Positions 24,501 to 34,566 of a DNA stretch of 64,000 nucleotides are shown here, in pieces (position 1 is the first letter of the stretch; every line of letters starts with the position of its first letter). A model generated the notes under the pieces. It saw only the letters and a list, made by a program, of their open reading frames with translations. It ran no database searches and was not told where the DNA came from. The position numbers and the translations under genes are program-made. This DNA is from Diplosphaera chodatii (taxonomy: Eukaryota; Chlorophyta; Trebouxiophyceae; Prasiolales; Stichococcaceae), in the NCBI GenBank assembly GCA_032358165.1, contig JAALGY010000041.1, forward strand, positions 1 through 64,000. Reading direction: 5' to 3'.

Positions 24501-27500
24501 ACCTGGCAGACATTCAGCTGCAGGGTGCGCTGCGTGAGCAGCTCGCCGCTGTGGGCGTTCACCGTGGCGGCCAGGGTGGTGCCGTCGCCTCGCCGCAGCA
24601 GCACCAGCACCTGTATCAGTACGATGAAACCCACAGCATGGTTACACATCTCTGAGTACATCCCATATAAGGTTTCACCCTTGGTGGCACCGGCCGCAGC
24701 CGAACTTTATTAATAACCAAGTCAGACGGAGATTTTGGAAAGTTGAAAATATATCATGCAGTTCCGCAATGCAGGTGCACTGTCGCCTGTGTCAGAGGGT
24801 GCAAGTCGTTGAGCCACCTCGGGGGCGTGCTGCACGTCGTGCGAGGAGCGCCACGGCAGCAGCTGGGCGGTGGCCCTGGTGTACTTGCCGCCTGAACGCG
24901 GGCCAAAGTTGACGGCCCATACCAGCCGGCCCCCACCATTGTGCACTGCCGCCAGCTTGCCTGTGTGTACGCAGCGCTGAGAAGGGGTTATGCCGTGCAA
25001 ACCAGGAGGTTGCCACCCTGGCAGGTGAAGGCAGTCGTGGGCGTGAGAGCAGGACAGAAACATGGTGCTCTTCATCAGGAACTCTTGTCAGCACGCTGCA
25101 GCAGACAGCAGAGGCATCTGGCCAGCTCTGGACCAACAGCGCCAGTGCTGACAGCAGCAGTAGCTGGGTAGACCGCCCGCATGCCGTGGCGATCGGTGTT
25201 GTCAGCACACCTGGCGCGGTGAGCAGCAGTATCAGGCGGCGGAAGCCGTTGCCGTCGCGCGTGGGCAGGTGCTTCGTGGACAGCGCCGAGCGGTGCGCCC
25301 GCAGCGCCGCCGCCTCCTCCGGCTTCGCCAGCAGCACGCTGTCCTGTTTGATTGAAAGCGTGCACTTGCGCTCAGCGCCCAGAGTCATGCGCACCTAGTG
25401 TTCACAGCTCCCAGATCATATAAAAACAAAATGCAAAACACCAGTTGCTGCAGGTCAGCTGTGAGGGTTTTGGACGATAGGAAACACAACCCATGCTGCA
25501 GAGTGCTCTGAGCTAGGGCCAGCCAGTCTCACTATACCTTCAGGCTGAGGATCTGGTAGTCGAAGCGCTCCTTGAGGCTGGTGCGCGGCGGCGGCGCAGC
25601 GCCGCCGACTGTGCTTGTTGCTCGCGCCGGCAGCTCCTGTTCGTGACCACCCACTTGTGACGATCAATGAATAGTCTAGCCCAGTATACTGCTACCACTC
25701 TGCAGGTCTGCGCAGGATGTCCACCCTCGGTTTCCCCTCAGGCGACAGCAAGATGGTGGGGCACCTCCTGCATCCTGTCAGGTGGAGGCGCACCATGAAG
25801 CGGGCAGCCAGGACGGAGCCCAGTGCCTCTGTGCGCTGCCACACCACCTGCCCCTGCTGCAGCAGCGCCGTGGTGGCGTCCGCCATGGTCACCAGCACCC
25901 TGCCCAAGACGATGTGCGAATGTCAGACATGTGCGTCTCAGAGTGTTGCAGACGTGCTCAGAACCTGCTGCAACCCGCGGGGAAAGGTCCACAGCAGTGG
26001 ATGTGTTGTGATCTGTACGCAGCTGACGCATAGGAAAGCTGTCAGCATTGTTTCTGTCCGGGCGCCCACCTGAACCCTGGCTGGCCGACCTTGCGGCTGT
26101 AGGTGCCCAGAAGTATGCGTGCCACCGGCAGCGGCTGCCCAGCTGCATCCAGCAGCCCCACATGATCGACCCGCTCCTCGCTGACGACCTGCAGGAGCAT
26201 TCATCCTCACACTGTCAGCAGCTTGAACCTGTCAGCGAAAGCCGTGCGTTTGCAGCTATCTCACATTCATTCACAGGTAGCTGTCCTCCAGGACAACTGA
26301 TGTGATGCTTGACGTGTGCTTCTGACAGTAGCTGGATGCCCAAACATATCTATCTGGGAGTTAGACTGGGGATATGCATGACGGCTTGGACCGACATCAC
26401 CAGCCAAAGCTGCCAATACCTCCCAGTCGTTGGCACGGACTATACGGGCCCACACCGCTGTGCTGTCACGCCCCGCCACGGCAACGACGGGGCCGTCAGG
26501 AGTGTCGACCACATTGGACATCGCTGTTGCCCCTGCGGATGGCAGAGGGCAGCCACAGCATGATGCACATGCACATGCAGTCCGTGGTGGGCCGCCTGAG
26601 AAGTGGTGGCGTGGAGAGACAGCGCAGCACCAATGCCATACAGCCTGTGCAGGTATAGGTACAGATAGGGTGACACGGCATCTCTTCCGTCTGAGGTACT
26701 GTACATCTGTCCAGGTCACCTGGGAAGTGGGGCGCTGCAGCTTCATCGCCGGTGGGCAGGTACACGGTGACACCACGCCTGGACCTGACAACGCCGCGAG
26801 CGGATGCACCGGCTGCCGGCAGCAGCCGCAGCTCTGCATCCCGCACCGACTCAGAATCCCTCGAAATGCGGTGGCATGACAGCGCTTTGCCACCTGCTGG
26901 AGGTCACCACAGAAGATCCTGTCAGAATTACTGCCACCTAGTGCTGTTCACCTGCATTGCTGCATCAGCTTTGCTTTCCGACTGCTAAAGGGCAAGCCTG
27001 CAACCCGATGTGATCGAAGAAGGATGACGAAGGAACACGTAACAGAGTTGTGCAGACCTGTCACTGGCGCAGAGCAGAGCTGCCCTCCACTGCTGAGTGC
27101 TGTAACTGTGCCGTCGCCGCTGAAATGAAGTGGCCCCTACAAGCAAGTTGCTTACGTACATGAGGGAAACGACTGCTGTCCATTGACGGTTGCCACATGA
27201 GGCGCTGACTAGGATCTGCTTGTGCAATTGTCGTTACAAGATGCACCATTCGCGCACCTGCAAGCCCTCATCATCTGCGAGCTCGGATTGTTCGACTGTG
27301 GTCTGCTCGCCAGGGGCCGGCAGCGCCACATGTGCAATGCCCAACATCCCAATGCGGCTGCGCCAGCTGCAACCAGACATTCATGGCTTCTGTGAGTGAA
27401 CATGTAGATTGATTGGCCAAAGGAATTTACTCCAGCTCTGTTTAGTTACCCTGTAGGCTCCTTTGCGTCTGCTGCAGGGTGCCCCGCGTGTTTGGGGAGG

Positions 27501-28831
27501 CGCACTTGTATGTGATGGCAGCAGCAGAGACGCCGTGGTGGTCTGCTGCCAGCTGCACGTGCGTCGCAGCCTCCCAGCCCTCCAGGGACAGCTGCCACAC
27601 CGGCTCCACACCCGATGCGCTGACGCTCAGGGCCTGCATGCCGACGACCATTCGCTTCGTCTGCCGTGCAGCATGATGCAGTGTGCAGGAACTCTAGCAC
27701 TACGGCTGGCATATACCTGGCTGCTCCCATGATGAGGCTGCAGTAAAGCACTGGCCGCTTGACAGCGGCGCGAGCACGGTTACCGCACATCTCCACTGCG
27801 AGCGCTGCCAGCTGCTGTGCATACGACTGAGAGGCGCTCACGTGCAGGGTGCCCTGAGCATACACGAACAGCAGCGGCTGCCGGCTGCTCCCGCTGGTCG
27901 GCAGCACCGCCAGCGCTGCAGTGCCTGTAAGGCCGCCTGGCGCCGCCCGGGCCCGCTGCAGGGCCACCTCCCGCTGCGCCTCGTCTCGCGACACAGCGTC
28001 CAGCCTGCAGCTTGCAATGCAATCCAGGAACTGGCGTTTGCTGCACCTCCGAAGCAGCACTGCTGGTGGTGCCAGCAGTATGGCACCTGGTGGGTGACTC
28101 CCTGGCGATCCACAGCTCACGCTGCTTTGCCGCTGCAGCAAAGCTCCTGAGTATTGCAGCCGCGTTCGGGGTTGACACACCCAGCCCACAGTGGAGGGTT
28201 TTCACCTGCCGGCTGGGGCCCCGGCAGCGGACTGCGCCGCGGCTCCCAGGTGCTGCTCCCACAGCAGCGCGCCGTCGCCGGCCGCCCAGCCCCGCAGCAC
28301 TTTGCCGCCGCCGGACAGCGTGACCGCCATGCCCGCCGGCGCCTCCAGCAGCGCCATCGCGTCCAGGGCGTCGTCCTCCGGGTCCAGCAGCTGCAGCGTG
28401 CAGCAGCGTGATGCTGGCTGAGTCTGAACTTGGGCCATCAACAATGGCGTCCGGATGATGTGGGGCGGTACCTTGGCTCTCAGCACAGCTGCGGCTGCAC
28501 AAAGGTCATGTGCTGAAAACTACCACTGCATAATCGCGATGACCTGTCCACACAGACCGGACAAGCTGTCTCTGCGCACCTGACGCCACAGAATCTCGCC
28601 GTCGCGCAGGTGCAGGCATGCGACCACGCCAGCGGCCGTGCCAACAAACACCTTGGGTCCCCTCGGCGCGAAGCGCGCGTGCTGCACCTCTCCGACATGC
28701 CGCAGCAGCCAGTCCACCTCGCCCAGCTGCGTCTGCCGGATCAGTGCGGCGGCCGGCGGCAGGGCTGCCACTACCAGCAGCGCCACAGCCAGCGCCAGTG
28801 CTGATCGACGTTGAACGCGCACCGACAGCAT
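21559..28831 (-). CDS. EMC1: ER membrane protein complex subunit 1
   Basis: The start at 28831 gives a signal peptide (LALAVALLVVAALPPAAA) and the EMC1 N-terminus: GEVDWLLRHVGEVQHARF, then GVVACLHLRDGEILWRQ, the first blade of its luminal beta-propeller. Another propeller exon is near 28.4-28.2 kb (DGALLWEQHL). The conserved C-terminal EMC1 domain is spread over exons near 23.2-21.6 kb: AEHWAVYSYWN, VVELYEKATFDIRAALLG, SYFWASQLRAAAVTTTTRGI, DKRFLDPRRP, MESTSHVLAHGLDLYYTRV, and a final membrane helix before KWE and the TGA at 21559. EMC1 is the largest EMC subunit and helps insert multipass and tail-anchored proteins into the ER membrane. The gene is long and has many introns; not every internal exon edge was fixed. 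About 1,000 residues is expected for the family. Confidence 0.93.
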
Positions 28832-29409
28832 GCTGTGCTGCGAGCTGGTCAAGGCTCTACGGACCTCTGGACCGAGCAGGGTGCAACCTGCATACCCTGC
28901 TGCTTCTGGGTGGTGATCCAACCAGTGCACAAGCACAACCAGTGGAGGGTGGCTCGCTAGGTCGCGGCTGAACAGCTATTGCGCTGATGTACCGCATTTT
29001 ACTTGCATCCGAGTGGTGCGGAAATGTGCGGGGTGGCGTCGATCACCAATTTGCAAGTGAACAAGTGACCTACTGATGCATGCGAGCAAGGAAGCAGCTC
29101 ACATCATACTTTGCAATTCTCACCATCTAGCAAGTGCTGTAGTATACGCAGTAGGAGATTTGCCTCTGACTGATCCTGGCATCGCTCAGCGGGGTGAGGC
29201 ACCGTCCGGCCATCTGGTGCTCATCCGCGCCAGCAGCGAGCCAGCGACATTGCCAGGACTCTGATGTGACTGTAAAATCGAATATCTAGCATGCTTCTTG
29301 ACTGAGCATGAGCTTTGTCAGCTAAGAGGATACGTCAGCTTCGTCAGGAGAGCCTTGCAACCTGTTGCGGCATGCTGCGATAGCCTAGCGGCAACGCAGC
29401 AGCCCTTGG
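28832..29409. promoter_or_regulatory. Divergent promoter region, EMC1 and GT69 gene
   Basis: EMC1 (-) and the GT69 gene (+) start about 580 bp apart. Both encode secretory-pathway proteins, so shared control is possible but not shown. The region includes an AT-richer patch around 28980-29130. No defined motif was identified. Confidence 0.4.
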
Positions 29410-32400
29410 ATGCAGCAGACGCAGCGTGGTGCCAGGGCAGGGCGCGCAGCTCCAGTCGATGGGCAGGCACCATCCTCCAGCCGCTCGCCGTCGCCGCCGC
29501 TCCGGCGCGGCAATGGCAGAGGGCCTCGCCGGCGGGGCACCGGCGCTCTCTGGGCCGTGGTGAGCACATGGTGCTGATGTCATGCGTGCAACAGCAGATC
29601 CGGTACTGCCACTGCACGCACCAGCTGCACACTGGCTATTGCTAAGTTGCATACCTCCGCACAATCCTGTCGGGCCTGGCACAAACCATCGATACGTATG
29701 GATCATGGCAGCTGCTGCTGGCGGGCGCATACTACCTGCTGGTGCGGCAGCCGCCGTCTGCGGCGCGGCGGGCGGTCGTGGCGGGCCTGCACAGCGCCTC
29801 GCGCGAGTCGCTGCTGGCGGCGTCTGAGATGCTCAGGTGGCTAGCGTACACGCTTGACTAGCGTACACGCCTGCATGCTGTTGTTTCGTGACCTGTTTCG
29901 TGACCTGTTTCGTACGGAGCCAGCATCTGATGCGGCTTGCTCTGCCAGCTAGCGTCAGCGTGCTTTCGCCACCGACATAGCATTGAGACATCACCACAGT
30001 GGACAACTTCCACGGTCTTTTGGCTCATCCTGCGCGGCTAGTTGCAGGCAGGTGGAAGCGGCAGAGCTGCACACGCACACCCGTGAGGAGGTTGCAGCGG
30101 CGTTCGCGGCGGCGTTTGTGGAGCTCGGCTGCCTGCCGCGCACCGCAGCAGCGCTCAGCAGCAGCGGCGGCGGCAGCCCCGGCGACCAGCTGCGGCGCAA
30201 AGCACAGGCGCTGGTGGCGGGCCTCAGGGCGGCGGCGCCGACGCTGCCGTGCGCCTGGGACGCCTCGCTGCCGGCAGACCCCGGCAGGTGCTTGCTACAC
30301 CTGCGTCATGCAATGGCAGGCACTCCGAGCGGTTCCATTGCTCGAGACACGGCCGTCACGCTGTGCTGACGTCCTACGCTTGCATGCCCCAGGTATGGGC
30401 GCCTGCTGATAGCGGCAAACCTGAGGGACTCGGAGGCTCTGATGCCGCACCTCATCCTTCAGCTGGTGGCGCTGCTGGTGTACTTCCCGCAGCAAACCGT
30501 TTACCTGTCCGTGTACGAGAGCGGCAGCCGCGACGCAACAGGTGGGGCATCACTGCCGTGTTCACAAATTTTATAATCTTGCATAACGCCAAATTGAGTG
30601 GTGCAGAGTTGAGTCTGCAAGCCCTTCATTCCGCAGTGGGTGAGAACTTCTAGGAACAGCTGTCAAGCCTGTGATACACGTGTATACAGCTGCTGGCTGT
30701 CAACCACATCTGAAGAGCACCTCAGCTCATGCGAACAAGGCTTGCCTGCACAACCCAAATGTTGACATTACCTGCAGGCGTGTGGCTGGGCGTGCTGCGG
30801 CTGCTGGTGATGTGGCTGCCGCAGCGCGCCGCCGTTGTCGACAGCGGGGACCTCAAACGGGCGCCGGGACAGGACCGCATCGCCTTCCTGGCCGCCGTGC
30901 GCAACGCAGCGCTCGTGCCGCTGTGGCAGGTGCGTGCTTCAGTGCTCATCGGTCCCCACGCCCATGCCCTGCTGGCGTTTCTGCTGCTTCTGCAACCATG
31001 CAGGTGCAAAGCCACAGCACTCTGACCAGTGCAGCCAAACCATTCAACTCCTGAGGACAGTGTGTAAGGAAGTTTGACATTGCGCATGAACGCATGCCAC
31101 TGTGGATCGCATGCCACAACAGTGGGTTGAATGGTACACACTGTCTGCAGGCCGAGCCCTGGGCGGCGGACCGGGTGGTGTTCCTGAACGATGTGTTTGT
31201 GTGCGCGGGCGACGTGGCGCGGCTGCTGGCGCACGAGGGCGCGCACCTGGCGTGCGGCCTGGACTTCGACCGCCCCCGCATCGCGCAGATGGACCGCCAG
31301 GTGAGGGTGTAGGGTTTAGGGTGAGTGCCGGCAGCCCGCAAGGGGTCTCGGTGGCAGACACTCGCGTGGTGGCAGAGCTCAGCTAGCTAGGCGGTGTCAG
31401 CCGCTGTGGGAACTGCTGCCGGGGTGCCATTACAGGATCCCCTTTGGCAGGCACGCGGCTGGCGGCAGCTGCAGGGCAACGTGTAAAGTGGCCGCGCAAC
31501 CTCCGTCAGATATGTCCGCTTTTCATACCCGGAGAAAGGCATCAAGCGGGAACACAGAGCCATGTCTCAAAACGGCAGGCACGATGTCGTAAGCTTCCAC
31601 TCACCAACGGCCGCACTCTGCTGGGACATCAGGCTGAGGGCTACACAGCTGCAGCTGCAGCATGACACCCGCAGCCTGACGCTGCGCTCGCTCTTGGCCC
31701 CGCAGACGCAGCGGCGGCTGTTTGCAGAGTGGCTGGCGCGCCGCGCCTGGGTGCCGCGGCCGCTGGGCCGGGTCGCCGGCCGCTGGACGCCGCTGCTGCG
31801 GCAGTGGCGGGACGCGCCGGCTACGGAAGCAGCCTTCCAGGTGCCTCCAGAGTTTGCAGGTTGGCAGGTCTGATTAATCAAGACGCGCAATATACAACAC
31901 ACTCACCAGGCTGCATGCATCAACAGCACTCCAAGTAAGAATCTGCCACCCTGTGGGGCTTTGGTGTTCTGAATTGTTTCTGCATCGACGACGGACGCCC
32001 CGCTGTGCAGGCCACGGCGCCGCTGCAGCTGTATGATACGTGGGTGACGCGCGATGCTGCGGGCCGCCACGCCACCAAGCTGCCGCCGTACCTGCCCAAC
32101 CCCGCAGGCCAGCAGATCCGTGGCAGTCATTTGGATTAGTACTTATCTTATTTTACCTAGTAGCATTTAATGGTGGTTTTGTAGTCCATGCACCCGCCCA
32201 CGCGACTGGCCATTGTGTCTCGGCACTGGCTCGGTATGGAAGTTCGTCTGCGCAGATGCTTACGGCGCATGATGCAGCGTGTGAAGGTGTCCAGCGCTCT
32301 GCAGGCGCAGCGCGCGTGGCGGCGGGGCTGCCAACGCCCGTGGCGTGCTGCTGGAACGGGCTGGCGGTGCTCGACGCTGCGCCGCTGCGCGCCGGCCTGC

Positions 32401-33296
32401 GCATGAGGTGTGGACAGCGCTTCCAGCCGCTAAACATGTGGCACTGATTCAATGGCACGTGGGGCGCCTGCTGAGGCCTGCCATTGCAGCAAGGTCGCTT
32501 GCAGCAGGGCGCTTGCGGCGCTGCATAGACTGAGTACATCCTGCTGGCAAATCAGTGTGCTAGGTAAGCGACTGCACTCTCTGGGATGTGCAGGGCGCAT
32601 CAGCCGGGGGAGTGCGCGGCGTCAGAGTGCTCGCTGCTGTGCGCGGACTACGCCCGGCTGGGGCGGCACCGGTTCGTGCTGGACCCGGGCGTGCGCCTGG
32701 TGAGAAGGCCCAACCCTTCTGTGCCGTTTTGTGCACCCACCACTCGGGTGGTGTGCCGCCTGCTGTTGAGGCTGTCAAGGTGGTGGATCGGTGCAGGAGC
32801 TGCAAAGAGTCTGAAGCAGCCGCTTGACACAGATGTTTTCGGGCAAGCATGCGATCGGCCATCAGCTGCACTCGACCCATCGATGAACACTTGTACCACG
32901 CCCCGCTGCTGCTGCTGCAGGCGTACACCCTGCGAGAGGCGCAGGCTGTACATTCGGCGGCACCCGGCGGCGCCGCCTTCGTTGCAGCGAATGCAACAAC
33001 CTGGGCAGATGTGGTTGCTGCGCCTCGCATGGACTGGGAGGCATACCACCCGCCGCAGCAGGTGGATCCCCCATCTATATATGACCAGTATGGAGCGATG
33101 TGCTAATGAACCGGATGAACGCCCTGGCGGCAAGGGTTGCTGATGGATTTTGGTCATGATGCAGGTGGACTGCTGCTCGCTGGTGCCTGGGAAGGACAGC
33201 ATCGTCTTCGCTGAGGACTGTTCGCCCGAGGATGTGCTGAAGACGAACCACACCGCAGCGGCGCTGGCCAGTACCGCTGCAGCAGCTGCTGCTTAG
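29410..33296 (+). CDS. GT69 (CMT1/CAP59-like) mannosyltransferase, type II membrane protein
   Basis: Twelve phase-consistent exons: 29410-29559, 29712-29836, 30048-30287, 30393-30541, 30778-30929, 31151-31300, 31706-31840, 32011-32119, 32305-32407, 32594-32699, 32921-33061 and 33165-33296, giving 563 residues. A basic Ser/Arg tail is followed by one signal anchor formed across the first junction (ALWAVLLLAGAYYLLV). The catalytic part carries GT69-family blocks: RVVFLNDVFVCAGDVARLL, LYDTWVTRDAAGRH, VACCWNGLAVLDAAPL, PGECAASECSLLCADY and VDCCSLVPGKDSIVF. Known GT69 enzymes are alpha-1,3-mannosyltransferases of fungal capsule and wall polysaccharides, acting in the Golgi with GDP-mannose. The acceptor here is unknown. 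A 45-residue exon (31706-31840) looks like an insertion relative to the fungal proteins. The start was chosen because it makes the anchor and keeps phase. Confidence 0.87.
29841..29913. repeat. Short tandem repeats in GT69 intron 2
   Basis: CTAGCGTACACGC occurs at 29841-29853 and again at 29858-29870 (17-bp period). TTTCGTGACCTG then occurs twice at 29884-29907 with a partial third copy. They lie wholly in the intron. Confidence 0.85.
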
Positions 33297-33563
33297 GCAT
33301 GTGTTCTGGACGAGCTACACCTTTACAGATTCAATGCCCACCCCGCCTTTCGAAAGACACACTAGCTAGGGAGGCGACATGCGGTCAATCAGGCCCTGCC
33401 AAGGTAGAATTTGCCCACTCGGCAGCAGAGTGCCGCCATGTCCCAATGTGTAGAAGATGAGGTTCACACGAAGTCATCGAAGACAGTCATCAGTAAGGTG
33501 CCCGAAGCCACCACTGGCCAGCTGCAGGTCTTTCCCGTCATGACCCCGGTCTGCCGCCTGCTC

Positions 33564-33980
33564 CTAAGTGGTGTAGTCGCTCTGCTCGTGATCCAGCATG
33601 CTCTTTGAGTGCCGCACGATGGCACGCCCCACAGAGTTGATCCAGTCCTCCTTCTCCTTGTCGGAGTCTGCGATGAAGTACATGGACTCGGAGTGCGTGG
33701 AGATCTCGAAGGCGTGCGGCTTGTTGATCACGTCCTCAGCGCCCTTGATCGACAGGCACTTCTCCACCTCGATCACGCCCCTCGGAATGGAGTCCGGTGT
33801 GACGTACTCCGTCTTGAACCAGAAGATCCTCCCCTGCTTCAGGATGAACCACCGGCGCCGCCACGTCTTGATGTACTCGCCCTGCTTCATGAGCCAGCCG
33901 GTGCGCTCGGGCGTGTGCCAGAACTCCACATCGCCGTAATTCTTGGGCGCCTTGCCAAATGCGCCCAGCATGCCTGCCAT
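33564..33980 (-). CDS. PH-domain protein, AtPH1-like
   Basis: A single uninterrupted frame of 138 residues from the ATG at 33980. The pleckstrin-homology domain fills most of it: VEFWHTPERTGWLMKQGEYI, then the beta-2/3 signature KTWRRRWFILKQGRIFWFK, an inner part with HAFEISTHSESMYFIADS, and the closing helix with conserved Trp, EKEDWINSVGRAIV. The Lys/Arg pattern before the second strand is the usual phosphoinositide-binding site. Plant PH1 proteins of this size and layout bind PI3P on endosomes. Both neighbours, GT69 and TAPT1, have many introns, while this gene has none. The C-terminus (SMLDHEQSDYTT) is short. Confidence 0.92.
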   Translation of the reverse strand: MAGMLGAFGKAPKNYGDVEFWHTPERTGWLMKQGEYIKTWRRRWFILKQGRIFWFKTEYVTPDSIPRGVIEVEKCLSIKGAEDVINKPHAFEISTHSESMYFIADSDKEKEDWINSVGRAIVRHSKSMLDHEQSDYTT

Positions 33981-34566
33981 GCTGACCCGACCCCAACAGG
34001 AGGGTGACTTTCACCGCCAATGCAACGGCAAACTATCCGGAACCAACAGTGCACGCGTGGAGTGCGGACATCAGCCTGCAAGGCGCGGTTGTGAAGAAGT
34101 GCAGGCCAATATGCTGAGGGATGTGTCGCAGTTGCTCTGGTGTTGCGTCTGCTCGCGGGGGGTCAGGCTTGCAGAATCGATATCAAGTATACCTCTGCCG
34201 TTCACTGGCGCTGCAAGCACTGGGAATGGCCGTGCTCAAGCCTACAAGCTGAGTCAAATGACCTCATGCCGAGGGCATTGTGCTCGGGATCACAGCCCCT
34301 TGCGAGCCAGCGCAGTAAGCGGCAACGCAAATAGTTATCGTTCACGCTTTCAGATTGCAAGCGCATCGACTTTGCTAGGCTGTGAGGCTGAACGCTGCTG
34401 AAAGACGCTTCTTGTGTCGGGTATCGCATTCACTGCTCGTGTCTTTGCTTCAGTATACATGTTCACAGAGACCCTTTGATTGAAGCCGTGCTATTGCGGC
34501 TCTTTGACATAGACTCTCTGTACCCTGATTCAAACTTCGTCGAGGCTGATCTCTGGCGGCACTGGT
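33981..34566. promoter_or_regulatory. Divergent promoter region, PH gene and TAPT1 gene
   Basis: About 590 bp lie between the PH start and the proposed TAPT1 start. If TAPT1 begins further downstream, this region would be longer. Nothing else is recognised. Confidence 0.4.

Noticed and set aside
31306..31320. TAGGGTTTAGGG, like plant-type telomere repeat (a single TTTAGGG is also at ~6850)
   Set aside because: Fewer than two units, inside introns; too short for an interstitial telomere and probably chance.
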